Shown here: piece after piece, positions 1 through 7,274 of the stretch
How the letters are laid out: the number at the start of each line of letters is the position of its first letter
Numbering within the stretch: the first letter of the stretch is position 1
Assembly: GCA_030043155.1 (NCBI GenBank)
Contig: JASHYE010000455.1
Coordinates: forward strand, 1-10,337
Source of the DNA: Candidatus Acidiferrales bacterium
GTDB lineage: Bacteria; Acidobacteriota; Terriglobia; Acidoferrales; UBA7541
Reading direction: 5' to 3'
Length of the DNA: 10,337 nucleotides
The notes under the pieces: model-generated
The model's input: only the letters and a program-made list of their open reading frames with translations
What the model was told of the DNA's origin: nothing
Databases searched by the model: none
Position numbers and translations under genes: made by a program

Positions 1-293
1 GCGAAAGAAAGGCCCAGCAGGAAAAACAAGGGCAGAAGATACGTGGTGAGAACAGGCGCGAAGGGAACGGGAAGCTTAAGCGGACTGGCGGGCGAGATGA
101 GGAAATAGATGAACGCGACGCTCATCATGTAAAGAAGACCGCGGCGAAAAGTGGTTGGGCGATGGCGTTGGGCAATGGCTGCAGGGGCCGCGATGGAAGT
201 GCGGCGCTCCGGCAGCGTTTCGTGACAATGAGGACAGTCGCGAAACACGTCCGCCATAGTTTTACCGCAAAAAGGACACTCTCGAATGCTCAT
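1..293 (-). CDS. Zinc-ribbon membrane protein, N-terminal part (runs off left edge)
   Basis: The minus strand reads open from an ATG at 293-291 to the window edge, giving about 97 residues without a stop. The N-terminus carries two CxxC knuckles, C6-P-F-C9 and C20-P-H-C23. Their 10-residue spacing is typical of a small treble-clef/zinc-ribbon module that binds one zinc ion. A basic stretch (about residues 31-52, with several Arg and His) follows. Then come a hydrophobic segment at about 53-70 (LLYMMSVAFIYFLI) and a second beginning near residue 84 (YLLPLFFLLGL), so the protein is probably anchored in the inner membrane with the zinc ribbon in the cytoplasm. Upstream there is only a weak purine-rich stretch (GGGGTAAGA) before the ATG. 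I do not recognise a specific family, and similar short zinc-ribbon membrane proteins have no single known role. The C-terminus is outside the window. Confidence 0.6.
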   Translation of the reverse strand, partial: MSIRECPFCGKTMADVFRDCPHCHETLPERRTSIAAPAAIAQRHRPTTFRRGLLYMMSVAFIYFLISPASPLKLPVPFAPVLTTYLLPLFFLLGLSF

Positions 294-751
294 TCTTACC
301 CCGTTCTTCAAATCAACAACACCAGAGGGCACACCTTTGAGTACAGGCTAAGGCGCAAGTCAAGTGGTGTCAACAACCCTGCTGACCAAAGTGCTGCGAA
401 AGAAACTGGCCGTGGGAACAGTCGTGTAATTCCATGTATTTACAAGGCTTAGTGGAAAGTTACTTGGAGCCTTCCGCCTGGGGATCACGGCCGTAGCCCT
501 AGAGGCGCACGAATCAGGCTGGAAGAAAATGTGCCGATCAGGAGCAGAGCCTAGTCCCGCGATCGACGCTAATCCTTGAAGTGTGTTGCGCGTTAGCGCG
601 GAGTAAAATTTCAGATGCAGGATGCGATATGCATTGGTCACGTTATAGTCGCGCAGCGCAATCATGGTACGAGGGAATCGCATCCAATTCGTGTAGCGCA
701 GCACATCCGGACGAGGGAAGAATCGAGTACTCATAATGGAGCGCGAGAGAC
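294..751. other. Largely unassigned 458-bp intergenic stretch
   Basis: This stretch lies between the start of the leftward zinc-ribbon gene and msrP, so it should hold promoters for both. I could not find a convincing -35/-10 pair for either. A short inverted repeat GCGC-GTTA-GCGC lies at 588-599 without a T-run. The only long reading frame is the doubtful minus-strand one at 360-734, listed separately. The part nearest the zinc-ribbon gene (about 294-470) reads as non-coding and is lower in GC than its surroundings. Confidence 0.4.
360..734 (-). CDS. Doubtful hypothetical protein or gene remnant (124 codons)
   Basis: A minus-strand frame opens at ATG 734-732 and ends at TGA 362-360. I do not recognise the product. 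The first 70 or so residues look like real protein: codon choice resembles neighbouring genes (GCG, CTG, CGC, GTG), and there are aromatic-rich stretches such as RYTNWMRFPRTMIAL and AYRILHLKFYSAL. The last 30-40 residues look like translated non-coding DNA. There is no clear ribosome-binding site before the ATG, and its start lies only 17 bp from the msrP start on the other strand. It may be a small lineage-specific gene, the remnant of a longer gene whose 3' end has decayed, or chance. No signal peptide or transmembrane segment is obvious. Confidence 0.25.
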   Translation of the reverse strand: MSTRFFPRPDVLRYTNWMRFPRTMIALRDYNVTNAYRILHLKFYSALTRNTLQGLASIAGLGSAPDRHIFFQPDSCASRATAVIPRRKAPSNFPLSLVNTWNYTTVPTASFFRSTLVSRVVDTT

Positions 752-1714
752 ATGAGTGAGAAAAAAGGCTCGGAACTCACCTATTCTGACATTACGCCGA
801 AGGGAGCTTTCGCAAGTCGCCGCAATTTTCTGTTTGGCATGGCGGCCACGGGGGCGGCCGTCGGCGGATGGAAATATCTGCCGAGATGGTTTTCGGGGCC
901 GGCGAAAGGTTCGGTGCCACATCCGCTGAGCGGCGTGGCGAAATGGCCGTACGATGCGACGGACAAGGTGACTCCGGAAAGCGACGTGCTGACATACAAC
1001 AATTTTTATGAATTCGGCACGGACAAAGGCGACCCTTCGCAAAATGCGAAGAATTTCCAGACTTCGCCGTGGGAAGTTTCGGTGGAAGGAGAGGTGAAAA
1101 AGCCGCTGAAACTCAGCATGGACGACATTATGAAAATTGCTCCGCTGGAGGAGCGGATTTACCGGCACCGATGTGTGGAAGCGTGGTCGATTGTGGTGCC
1201 GTGGATTGGGTATTCGTTCAGCAACTTAATCAAACTGGCTGCGCCGACACCGAAGGCGAAGTATGTGGCATTCCAGAGCTATTACGACACGCGGCAAATG
1301 CCGCTGGGTCCGCAAGCAGGGATTGCGTTTCCGTACGTGGAAGGATTGCGGATGGACGAAGCGATGAATCCGCTGACGCTGCTCTGCGTTGGGATGTACG
1401 GCGAAACACTGCCGAACCAGGACGGCGCACCCGTGCGAATGGTGATTCCGTGGAAATACGGATTCAAGAGCATCAAGTCGCTGGTGAAGATTCGCTTCGT
1501 AAAAGACATGCCGCCGACAACGTGGAACATCGAAGCGTCGAATGAGTATGGATTTTATGCGAATGTGAATCCGAATGTGGATCATCCGCGCTGGAGCCAG
1601 GCGAAAGAGCGGAGACTCGGCGAATTCTTCAGGCGACCGACGCTGATGTTCAATGGGTACGCGGATCAAGTTGCGAGTATGTATACCGGAATGGATCTGC
1701 GAAGGAATTTCTGA
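752..1714 (+). CDS. msrP: Protein-methionine-sulfoxide reductase, molybdopterin catalytic subunit MsrP (YedY)
   Basis: MsrP reduces both stereoisomers of methionine sulfoxide in periplasmic proteins, using a mononuclear molybdopterin cofactor and electrons from its membrane partner MsrQ. The 320-residue product is close to the E. coli precursor in length. It has a twin-arginine signal (S22-R-R-N-F-L-F) and a short hydrophobic stretch. The family block YNNFYEFG is at 82-89, and R138-H-R-C-V-E-A-W contains C141, the cysteine expected to ligate molybdenum. The sulfite-oxidase-fold blocks VEGLRMDEAMNPLTL, WKYGFKSIKS and GFYANVNPNVDHPRWS follow, with a typical ending in DLRRNF. The start is supported by GGAG at 738-741, about 10 bp before the ATG. 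No clear AxA signal-peptidase site follows the hydrophobic stretch, so the mature N-terminus is uncertain. msrQ begins 22 bp after the stop, so the two are surely co-transcribed. Confidence 0.95.
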   Translation: MSEKKGSELTYSDITPKGAFASRRNFLFGMAATGAAVGGWKYLPRWFSGPAKGSVPHPLSGVAKWPYDATDKVTPESDVLTYNNFYEFGTDKGDPSQNAKNFQTSPWEVSVEGEVKKPLKLSMDDIMKIAPLEERIYRHRCVEAWSIVVPWIGYSFSNLIKLAAPTPKAKYVAFQSYYDTRQMPLGPQAGIAFPYVEGLRMDEAMNPLTLLCVGMYGETLPNQDGAPVRMVIPWKYGFKSIKSLVKIRFVKDMPPTTWNIEASNEYGFYANVNPNVDHPRWSQAKERRLGEFFRRPTLMFNGYADQVASMYTGMDLRRNF

Positions 1715-1736
1715 GCTTTTCGAGGACTGGACGCAC

Positions 1737-2396
1737 GTGATTAAGAAAATTCTCCTGAGCAAATGGACGAAGGTCGCGGTATTTGCGGCGTGCCTTGTCC
1801 CATTTGGGATTCTGGTTTGGCGCGCGACGCAGGGCAACCTGACTGCGAATCCCATTGAATTTGTGGAGCACTGGACCGGCGATTGGACGATGCGGTTTTT
1901 GATTATCACTCTGTGCATCACGCCGGTGCGGAAGCTTCTGAAAATCCCAGAGCTGATCCGGTTTCGCAGGATGCTGGGGCTTTTTGCATTTTTCTACGTG
2001 TGCCTCCATTTCGCAACGTGGGTTGGGCTGGACCGATTTTTCAATTTGCATGACATGTGGGCGGACGTGGTGAAGCGCAAGTTCATCACCGTGGGATTCG
2101 CGGGATTTCTGCTGCTGATACCGCTCGCGCTGACTTCGACAAAGGGATGGATTCGCCGACTGGGCGGGAAGCGATGGCAACTGCTGCACCGGGCGATTTA
2201 CCTGGCCGCAATCGCCGGCGTGATTCATTACGCGTGGCTGGTGAAATCGGATGAGCATAAGCCTCTGCAATACGCGGCAATCGTCGGCGTGCTGCTATTG
2301 TGGCGAATTGTAGTCTGGGCGCGGAAGCGATGGCAGCAGCAACCCGCTGCGCGCAGTATAAGCGCGAACGAGCCGACCACCGCGGAAACCACTTAG
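1737..2396 (+). CDS. msrQ: Haem-binding membrane subunit MsrQ (YedZ) of the MsrPQ system
   Basis: MsrQ is an inner-membrane b-type haem protein of the ferric-reductase-like transmembrane family. It passes electrons from the quinone pool or flavin reductases to periplasmic MsrP. I chose the GTG at 1737, which has a good Shine-Dalgarno (GAGGA, 1722-1726, about 10 bp upstream) and gives 219 residues. With this start the conserved histidines fall at H91, H151 and H164, the same numbers as in the E. coli protein. The frame stays open upstream to an ATG at 1653, but that start lies inside msrP and would add 28 residues of unlikely sequence. Hydrophobic helices are visible at about 13-28, 52-68, 80-97, 118-133, 150-169 and 178-194. 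The tail is polar and basic. The gene follows msrP directly. Confidence 0.93.
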   Translation: MIKKILLSKWTKVAVFAACLVPFGILVWRATQGNLTANPIEFVEHWTGDWTMRFLIITLCITPVRKLLKIPELIRFRRMLGLFAFFYVCLHFATWVGLDRFFNLHDMWADVVKRKFITVGFAGFLLLIPLALTSTKGWIRRLGGKRWQLLHRAIYLAAIAGVIHYAWLVKSDEHKPLQYAAIVGVLLLWRIVVWARKRWQQQPAARSISANEPTTAETT

Positions 2397-2524
2397 CGAG
2401 CCTCCACCCCAAGTTACTTCCTCTCCTCGATTAAGGCATCGTGAAACGTTGAAGGCCGCGGCAGCACGTGATAGCGTGGAAGGCTGAACCGCCGAGCGCG
2501 CCAGCGTTCAAAGCGAGCCGCAGT

Positions 2525-5428
2525 ATGGGAAGCTTCGCAGCCAAACTCGAACGTGCCAGCCTGGAACAAACCATCAGGGAAAACGTCGCCCAGCTCGTGC
2601 GTGAACTGGGAAATCCACAAGCCATTGAAGAATTGAATCGCAAGGGCGGCGAGGCTCACCTGGAGCGCGATTTGGGACTCGGGAGTCTCGAACGCGTCGA
2701 GTTGATGTTGCGCCTAGATAAAACGTTCTCGATCCAGTTGCCAGAGAGCGTAGTCGGAGAGGCAACCACCGTATCGGATTTGCTCGGCGCCGTTGTCCGG
2801 CAATTTTCCGAAGAGGGCGTGCGCGGATCTGAAAGTGAAACAGCGCGAACGCCGTCGATACATACGCGAGAACACGAGAAGAACCGCGATGAGCTCGCAG
2901 CCAGACTCGCGGCGGCGGAGTCGCTGGCGGAAATCATTTCCATACGTGGAACGTATGACGCGGAAACAGCGCACATCTACCTTTATGAAGACGGGCAGAA
3001 GCAGCGCGTAATTAAGTGCGGGGAACTTTACACACGAGCGTTGGAGGTTGCAGCAGAGCTCGGAAAACGCGGAATCGAGCCGGGCCACACGGTGGCGATC
3101 ATGCTTCCGACGGGCGCGGAGTTTTTCTGGACGTTTGCGGGAACGATGATGGCAGGAGCGATTCCGGTGCCCATTTATCCGCCGTTTCGAGCGGACCGCA
3201 TTGCCGAATACGCGGAACGTCAATCAGCAATCCTCGCAAACGCAGAGGCGCGAATGCTCGTCACCTTCCAGCGCGCCGAAGGGGTCGCCAAGCTGTTGCG
3301 CCCGCGAGTGAAAACATTACGAGATGTGGTGACCGCAGAAAACCTCACGCCTTTGCCTATCGCGATGTCGCCACAGAGAGAAGTACAGACAATTGAGCCA
3401 ATCCGGCACCGCGCACGCTCTGAAGACATTGCGTTTTTGCAATACACTTCGGGGTCAACAGGAAATCCGAAGGGGGTCGTCCTAACGCACGCAAATCTAC
3501 TGGCGAATATTCGGTCAATTACGGAGGCGTTGAAGCTGAATGCCGATGATGTGGCCGTGAGCTGGCTGCCGCTGTATCACGATATGGGATTAATCGGGGC
3601 ATGGTTCGTGCCGCTTGCGACGGGAATACCGCTTGTGTCTCTTTCACCGCTGGCGTTCTTGAGCCGGCCAGCGCGCTGGCTGGAAGCGATCAGCCATCAC
3701 CGCGGAACGCTCAGCCCGGCACCAAATTTCGCGTATGAGCTTTGCGTGCGCAAAATCCCCGATGAAGATTTGAAAGATGTCGACCTGAGTTGCTGGCGCG
3801 CGGCCCTGAATGGCGCCGAGCCGGTCAGCCTGGAGACGATCAATAAATTTGCGGAGAAGTTTGCGCGCTGCGGCTTCCGACAAGAGGCCCTTTTGCCCGT
3901 CTATGGATTGGCGGAGGCGAGCCTCGGTGTTTGCACGCCGACAATGGGATCGGGCGCGCATGCAGATCGAATCGATCGCCATGTATTTCAAAGCGAGAAG
4001 CAAGCAATCCAGACGAACGAAGAAGGTCAGACCGCATTGGAATTTTTGTCGGTTGGGCGGCCGCTACCAGGGATGGAGGTTCGCATCGCCGACGATGCGG
4101 GAAATCAAGTGCCGGAGCGCGTCGAAGGCAGGGTGCACTTCCGGGGACCTTCCGCGACAACGGGTTACTACAAGAATCCGGAAGCGACGCGAGGACTGGT
4201 GCTCAGTGATGGATGGCTTGAATCGGGAGACCTCGGATACCTAGCGGATGGCGAGCTGTACCTGACAGGACGAAAAAAAGACCTGATCATCAAAGGAGGA
4301 CGAAATCTCTACCCGCACGAAATCGAAGGAATCGTTGGACACGTAGCGGGGGTTCGAACGGGATGCGTGGTCGCTTTTGGCGCGCCGGATGAGGCGAGCG
4401 GCACGGAAAAATTGGTCGTGGTGGCGGAGGCTCGAGATCAAGCGCGCGCAGGTGAGATCGCCAAGGAAATTACGCACGTCGTAAGCGAGGCAGCTGGAGT
4501 TCCTCCTGACATTGTGCGGATTGTGCCCGTGCATTCCATCCCGAAGACATCGAGCGGCAAGCTGCGCCGAAGCGAGACGCGCCGGCTGTACATTGAATCG
4601 AAACTCGGCGAGGCTCCGGCACCACAATGGCTGCAGATGACGCGGCTGGGGATGCGCGCAGCATTCCCAAGGCTTGCGGCGCTGGTGAAGAAGGTACTTT
4701 TACGCGGAGCGGAAATCATTTACGGGATTTATGCGTTGGCGTTGTTCGGAGTGGCCGCTTCGATTGTATGTGCGCTTGTCTATCCAATGAAGAGCCGGCT
4801 TTCCGCGGCGAAAATCGTCCGTAATGCATCACGGGCCGTGTTGTTTCTTGCGGCCATTCGCGCAGAAATTCATGGACGCGAACTGCTCGAGGAATGGCGC
4901 TCGTGCGGGCCCTGGATTTTCGCGCCGAATCATTCCAGTTACCTGGACATTCTGATTTTGCTGGCGTATCTGCCCGCCGGAGTGCGCTACGTCGCGAAGG
5001 GTGAAATTGCTTCAATGCCGCTGGTCGCCACGATGGCCAAACGCTCAGGGCATTTCGCGTTTGACCGAAGCGATGCGAATGCGCGGGTCGCGCAATCCGA
5101 AGAAGTCGAACAGGCGCTGCGCCGCGGCGAATCGGTGGTGATTTATCCGGAAGGAACATTCACTTTGCAGACTGGCGTGAGGCCGTTTCAACTGGGGGCG
5201 TTCAAAGCAGCAGTGGATACGGGGAGCGCGGTTTGCCCGATCGCAGTGCGAGGCGCTCGCACGCTACTGCGAGATGAAACGTATTTGCCCAAGCCGGGAA
5301 AAGTGGAGATGACCGTGGGCCCGCTCATTGTGCCGCGCGCCGGCGCGGGCAATTGGCAGGAGATTGTGCGATTACGCGATGAGACGCGCGAGGTGATCGC
5401 GCGAGGCGCTGCTGAGCCATTGCTCTGA
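2525..5428 (+). CDS. Trimodular acyl carrier protein / fatty acyl-AMP ligase / PlsC-type acyltransferase fusion
   Basis: One 967-residue protein carries three modules. Residues 10-95 resemble an acyl carrier domain, with the likely phosphopantetheine serine at S54 in DLGLGSLERVEL. Residues 120-700 are an adenylate-forming enzyme of the fatty acyl-AMP ligase type: the P-loop motif YTSGSTGNPKG is at 307-317, then SWLPLYHDMGLIG, NGAEPVS, YGLAEA at 460-465 and GRKKDLIIKGGRNL at 582-595. The expected catalytic lysine is K679 (SSGKLRR). A hydrophobic segment at about 730-752 probably anchors the protein to the inner membrane. The PlsC domain has H803 and D808 in NHSSYLD and the YPEGTF motif at 874-879. 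The predicted role is to activate a free fatty acid, load it on the ACP and esterify it to a lysophospholipid or similar acceptor. The acceptor is unknown. An in-frame GTG at 2468 would add 19 residues. Neither start has a strong ribosome-binding site, and I prefer the ATG. Confidence 0.9.
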   Translation: MGSFAAKLERASLEQTIRENVAQLVRELGNPQAIEELNRKGGEAHLERDLGLGSLERVELMLRLDKTFSIQLPESVVGEATTVSDLLGAVVRQFSEEGVRGSESETARTPSIHTREHEKNRDELAARLAAAESLAEIISIRGTYDAETAHIYLYEDGQKQRVIKCGELYTRALEVAAELGKRGIEPGHTVAIMLPTGAEFFWTFAGTMMAGAIPVPIYPPFRADRIAEYAERQSAILANAEARMLVTFQRAEGVAKLLRPRVKTLRDVVTAENLTPLPIAMSPQREVQTIEPIRHRARSEDIAFLQYTSGSTGNPKGVVLTHANLLANIRSITEALKLNADDVAVSWLPLYHDMGLIGAWFVPLATGIPLVSLSPLAFLSRPARWLEAISHHRGTLSPAPNFAYELCVRKIPDEDLKDVDLSCWRAALNGAEPVSLETINKFAEKFARCGFRQEALLPVYGLAEASLGVCTPTMGSGAHADRIDRHVFQSEKQAIQTNEEGQTALEFLSVGRPLPGMEVRIADDAGNQVPERVEGRVHFRGPSATTGYYKNPEATRGLVLSDGWLESGDLGYLADGELYLTGRKKDLIIKGGRNLYPHEIEGIVGHVAGVRTGCVVAFGAPDEASGTEKLVVVAEARDQARAGEIAKEITHVVSEAAGVPPDIVRIVPVHSIPKTSSGKLRRSETRRLYIESKLGEAPAPQWLQMTRLGMRAAFPRLAALVKKVLLRGAEIIYGIYALALFGVAASIVCALVYPMKSRLSAAKIVRNASRAVLFLAAIRAEIHGRELLEEWRSCGPWIFAPNHSSYLDILILLAYLPAGVRYVAKGEIASMPLVATMAKRSGHFAFDRSDANARVAQSEEVEQALRRGESVVIYPEGTFTLQTGVRPFQLGAFKAAVDTGSAVCPIAVRGARTLLRDETYLPKPGKVEMTVGPLIVPRAGAGNWQEIVRLRDETREVIARGAAEPLL

Positions 5429-5435
5429 AATTTGC

Positions 5436-5450
5436 GAGAACGTTGTTCTC
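5436..5450 (+). repeat. Short perfect inverted repeat after the acyltransferase fusion gene
   Basis: GAGAAC-GTT-GTTCTC is a perfect 6-bp stem with a 3-base loop, starting 8 bp after the stop codon of the preceding gene. It could be a weak transcription terminator or mRNA 3'-end hairpin, but no T-run follows. It could also be a protein-binding palindrome in the leader of the next gene. The symmetry is certain; the function is a guess. Confidence 0.3.
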
Positions 5451-5570
5451 TGCGCACATCAAAACCGGGAACACCCCTTTCAAACTTCATTTCGCGGTAT
5501 TGTTTGCCTGGGGTCATGGTTTTCGCTTCCAAGAGGCGCACGGTTTAATCAACCGAATGCGAAACGAATC

Positions 5571-6062
5571 ATGCGAAAGTTCGCCGTACTACTTGGGCTA
5601 CTGATGCTGGCGCCGATGGCCGCGCACGCGCAGCGATTTGATCTTTTCGGCGGATACACCTACGAACAACTCGATCAACCTGACGGAAACGCTCACACAA
5701 GCGGCTGGGCAACGTCGATTACTTACAAATTCAACCCTTACCTCGGCCTGAGCGGAGCGTTCAGAGGTAACTACGGTACGTTGTTTAATGAATCGGCGAG
5801 TCTTCATGGTTTCTATGTTGGCCCGCAGCTCTCACTACCGATCCGCTATTCGCCCTTTGTTCATGTGCTGGTTGGTGATAGGAGGTTGAGCATGCCGACC
5901 CTGGAGAAGAGCGCGTTCAGTACGGAGGTGGGCGGCGGACTGGATATTCTGGTGAAACCGTATATGTCGATTCGAGCGATTGAGGGGGATATCGTGACCG
6001 GCAATATTTATCCCACTTCGAGCCATTCGCGCCTTTGCTTCGGGGTTGTGTTTCATTTCTGA
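5571..6062 (+). CDS. Small outer-membrane beta-barrel protein (OmpA-like/porin-like fold)
   Basis: The 163-residue product begins with a clear Sec signal peptide (MRKFAVLLGLLMLAPMAAHA, likely cut after AHA at residue 20). The mature part consists of alternating beta strands, starting with FDLFGGYTYEQL and continuing through SITYKFNPYLGLSGAF, GFYVGPQLSLPI and STEVGGGLDILV. It ends in VVFHF, a C-terminal phenylalanine of the kind recognised by the BAM outer-membrane insertion machinery. This pattern fits small 8-stranded barrels of the OmpA-transmembrane-like type that are common in Acidobacteriota. Such proteins are usually of unknown function. The length is at the short end for the group as I know it, with short final strands. 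The ATG has no strong Shine-Dalgarno. The gene is preceded by a 142-bp gap, so it may have its own promoter. It converges on fabV with only 18 bp between their stops. Confidence 0.8.
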   Translation: MRKFAVLLGLLMLAPMAAHAQRFDLFGGYTYEQLDQPDGNAHTSGWATSITYKFNPYLGLSGAFRGNYGTLFNESASLHGFYVGPQLSLPIRYSPFVHVLVGDRRLSMPTLEKSAFSTEVGGGLDILVKPYMSIRAIEGDIVTGNIYPTSSHSRLCFGVVFHF

Positions 6063-6080
6063 GTTGCATCGATTGGGTGG

Positions 6081-7274
6081 TTAAAGCGAGAGTTGCGTTT
6101 CCACCGGTTCAGAATAATCGACGCCTTCCACCTCAAAACCAAAAAGCCTTCGAAAGTCCCGCTGAAAACCGGCGAAATCCGTCAATTCGCGGAGATTCTC
6201 GGAATTGACCTGCGACCATATCTTTGCGACGTCGGCTTGAACTTCGGGGAGCATTTCGCGGTCGTCCAGACGAATGCGGCCTTCCTTGTCAAATTTTGGC
6301 GCGGAATCCTGAGCGAGAAAATTGAAGAACAAGCGGCACATTTGTTCGATGGCGCCCTCATCGAGATTTCGCTGCTTCATCACACGAAAAAGAGAACTCA
6401 TGTAGAGAGGAACGACGGGAATCGCGGCGGACGCTTGCGTCACAATAGCTTTGTTGACGGCGATGCGCGCCTCGCCGCCGAACCTATCGCGGAGCCGGCC
6501 ATCTAAGTAGCGAGCGGTTTCTTCGAGGTTATTCTTCGCGCGGCCGATGGTCCCATCGCGGTAAATAGGCCAAGTCATTTCAGGACCGACATACGAATAA
6601 GCAAACGTGCGAAATCCTTCCACGAGCAGGCTTTCTTGCTCGAGCATATCGATCCATAGTTTCCAATCCGCTCCACCCATGACGGCGACGGTGTCGGCAA
6701 TCTGCTGTTCAGTAGCAGGCGAGATAGTCACCTCGGAGACTTTCTCCGAGTCCAGGTCGACTGTCTTGTTTGAATAGGAAGCGCCAATAGGCTTGAGAAC
6801 AGAATGATGAACTTCGCCCGAAGGGTCAGTTCGCTTGGGCGTGGCCACGCTGTAAATCATCAGGTCCACTTTGCCCAAACTCTTGCGAATTGCTTCGGCG
6901 GCTGCTTGCTTCGTTTCCGTTGCGAATGCGTCGCTATTCATGCTTATCGCCAGCAATCCGTCGCGGCGAGCCAAGTCATGGAAGGCAACGGAATTGTAGA
7001 ATCCGGCGCTCGCGGTTTTGTTTCCTTCAGCGGGCCGCTCAAGAAAAATGCCGACAGTCTTTGCGCCGAAGCCCCACGCAGCAGCGATTCGTGAAGCCAG
7101 GCCGTATCCGGTAGAAGCTCCGATGACGAGGACATTTCGCGGCCCCTCATGCGGCGAGGCCGCTTTGGCGCGGATGGTTTCTATCTGTCGCTCGACATTG
7201 CGGCGACAACCGCCCGGGTGAGCGTTGAGGCAAATGAAGCCACGGGAACGGCGCTGCACAACTTGCAGGGACAT
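6081..7274 (-). CDS. fabV: Trans-2-enoyl-ACP/CoA reductase FabV (NADH-dependent)
   Basis: FabV reduces trans-2-enoyl thioesters, the last step of each fatty-acid elongation cycle. It belongs to the short-chain dehydrogenase superfamily but is larger than FabI and is known for insensitivity to triclosan. The 397-residue length matches the family. Visible signatures are the N-terminal block RGFICLNAHPGGC, the nucleotide-binding motif GASTGYG at 52-58 with FLERP at 77-81 (the acidic residue fits NADH), and YSVATPKRTDP. The active-site pair follows the FabV Y-x8-K pattern: Y238 and K247 in IYRDGTIGRAK. KAIVTQASAAIPVVPLY and a C-terminal LFGFEVEGVDY complete the match. The start is supported by a good Shine-Dalgarno, GAGAGGA, about 8 bp before the ATG on the minus strand. 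It is transcribed divergently from argR and has no co-directional neighbour here. Confidence 0.95.
   Translation of the reverse strand: MSLQVVQRRSRGFICLNAHPGGCRRNVERQIETIRAKAASPHEGPRNVLVIGASTGYGLASRIAAAWGFGAKTVGIFLERPAEGNKTASAGFYNSVAFHDLARRDGLLAISMNSDAFATETKQAAAEAIRKSLGKVDLMIYSVATPKRTDPSGEVHHSVLKPIGASYSNKTVDLDSEKVSEVTISPATEQQIADTVAVMGGADWKLWIDMLEQESLLVEGFRTFAYSYVGPEMTWPIYRDGTIGRAKNNLEETARYLDGRLRDRFGGEARIAVNKAIVTQASAAIPVVPLYMSSLFRVMKQRNLDEGAIEQMCRLFFNFLAQDSAPKFDKEGRIRLDDREMLPEVQADVAKIWSQVNSENLRELTDFAGFQRDFRRLFGFEVEGVDYSEPVETQLSL

Noticed and set aside
162..452. A 96-codon plus-strand frame at the left end
   Set aside because: Its first half is antisense to the zinc-ribbon gene, whose CxxC motifs and hydrophobic segments are convincing. 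The rest runs into non-coding DNA.
1653..1736. A longer msrQ starting at ATG 1653
   Set aside because: The added part lies inside msrP. GTG 1737 has a good Shine-Dalgarno and places the conserved histidines at the family's usual positions.
1226..1921. A 231-codon minus-strand frame across msrP and msrQ
   Set aside because: It is antisense to two well-identified genes and its composition (many Arg, His, Ile) is typical of antisense translation of GC-rich coding DNA.
5437..5449. GAAC-GTT-GTTC as a LexA (SOS) box
   Set aside because: The Gram-positive-type SOS box has a four-base spacer (GAAC-N4-GTTC), while here it is three. The adjacent genes are not DNA-damage genes.
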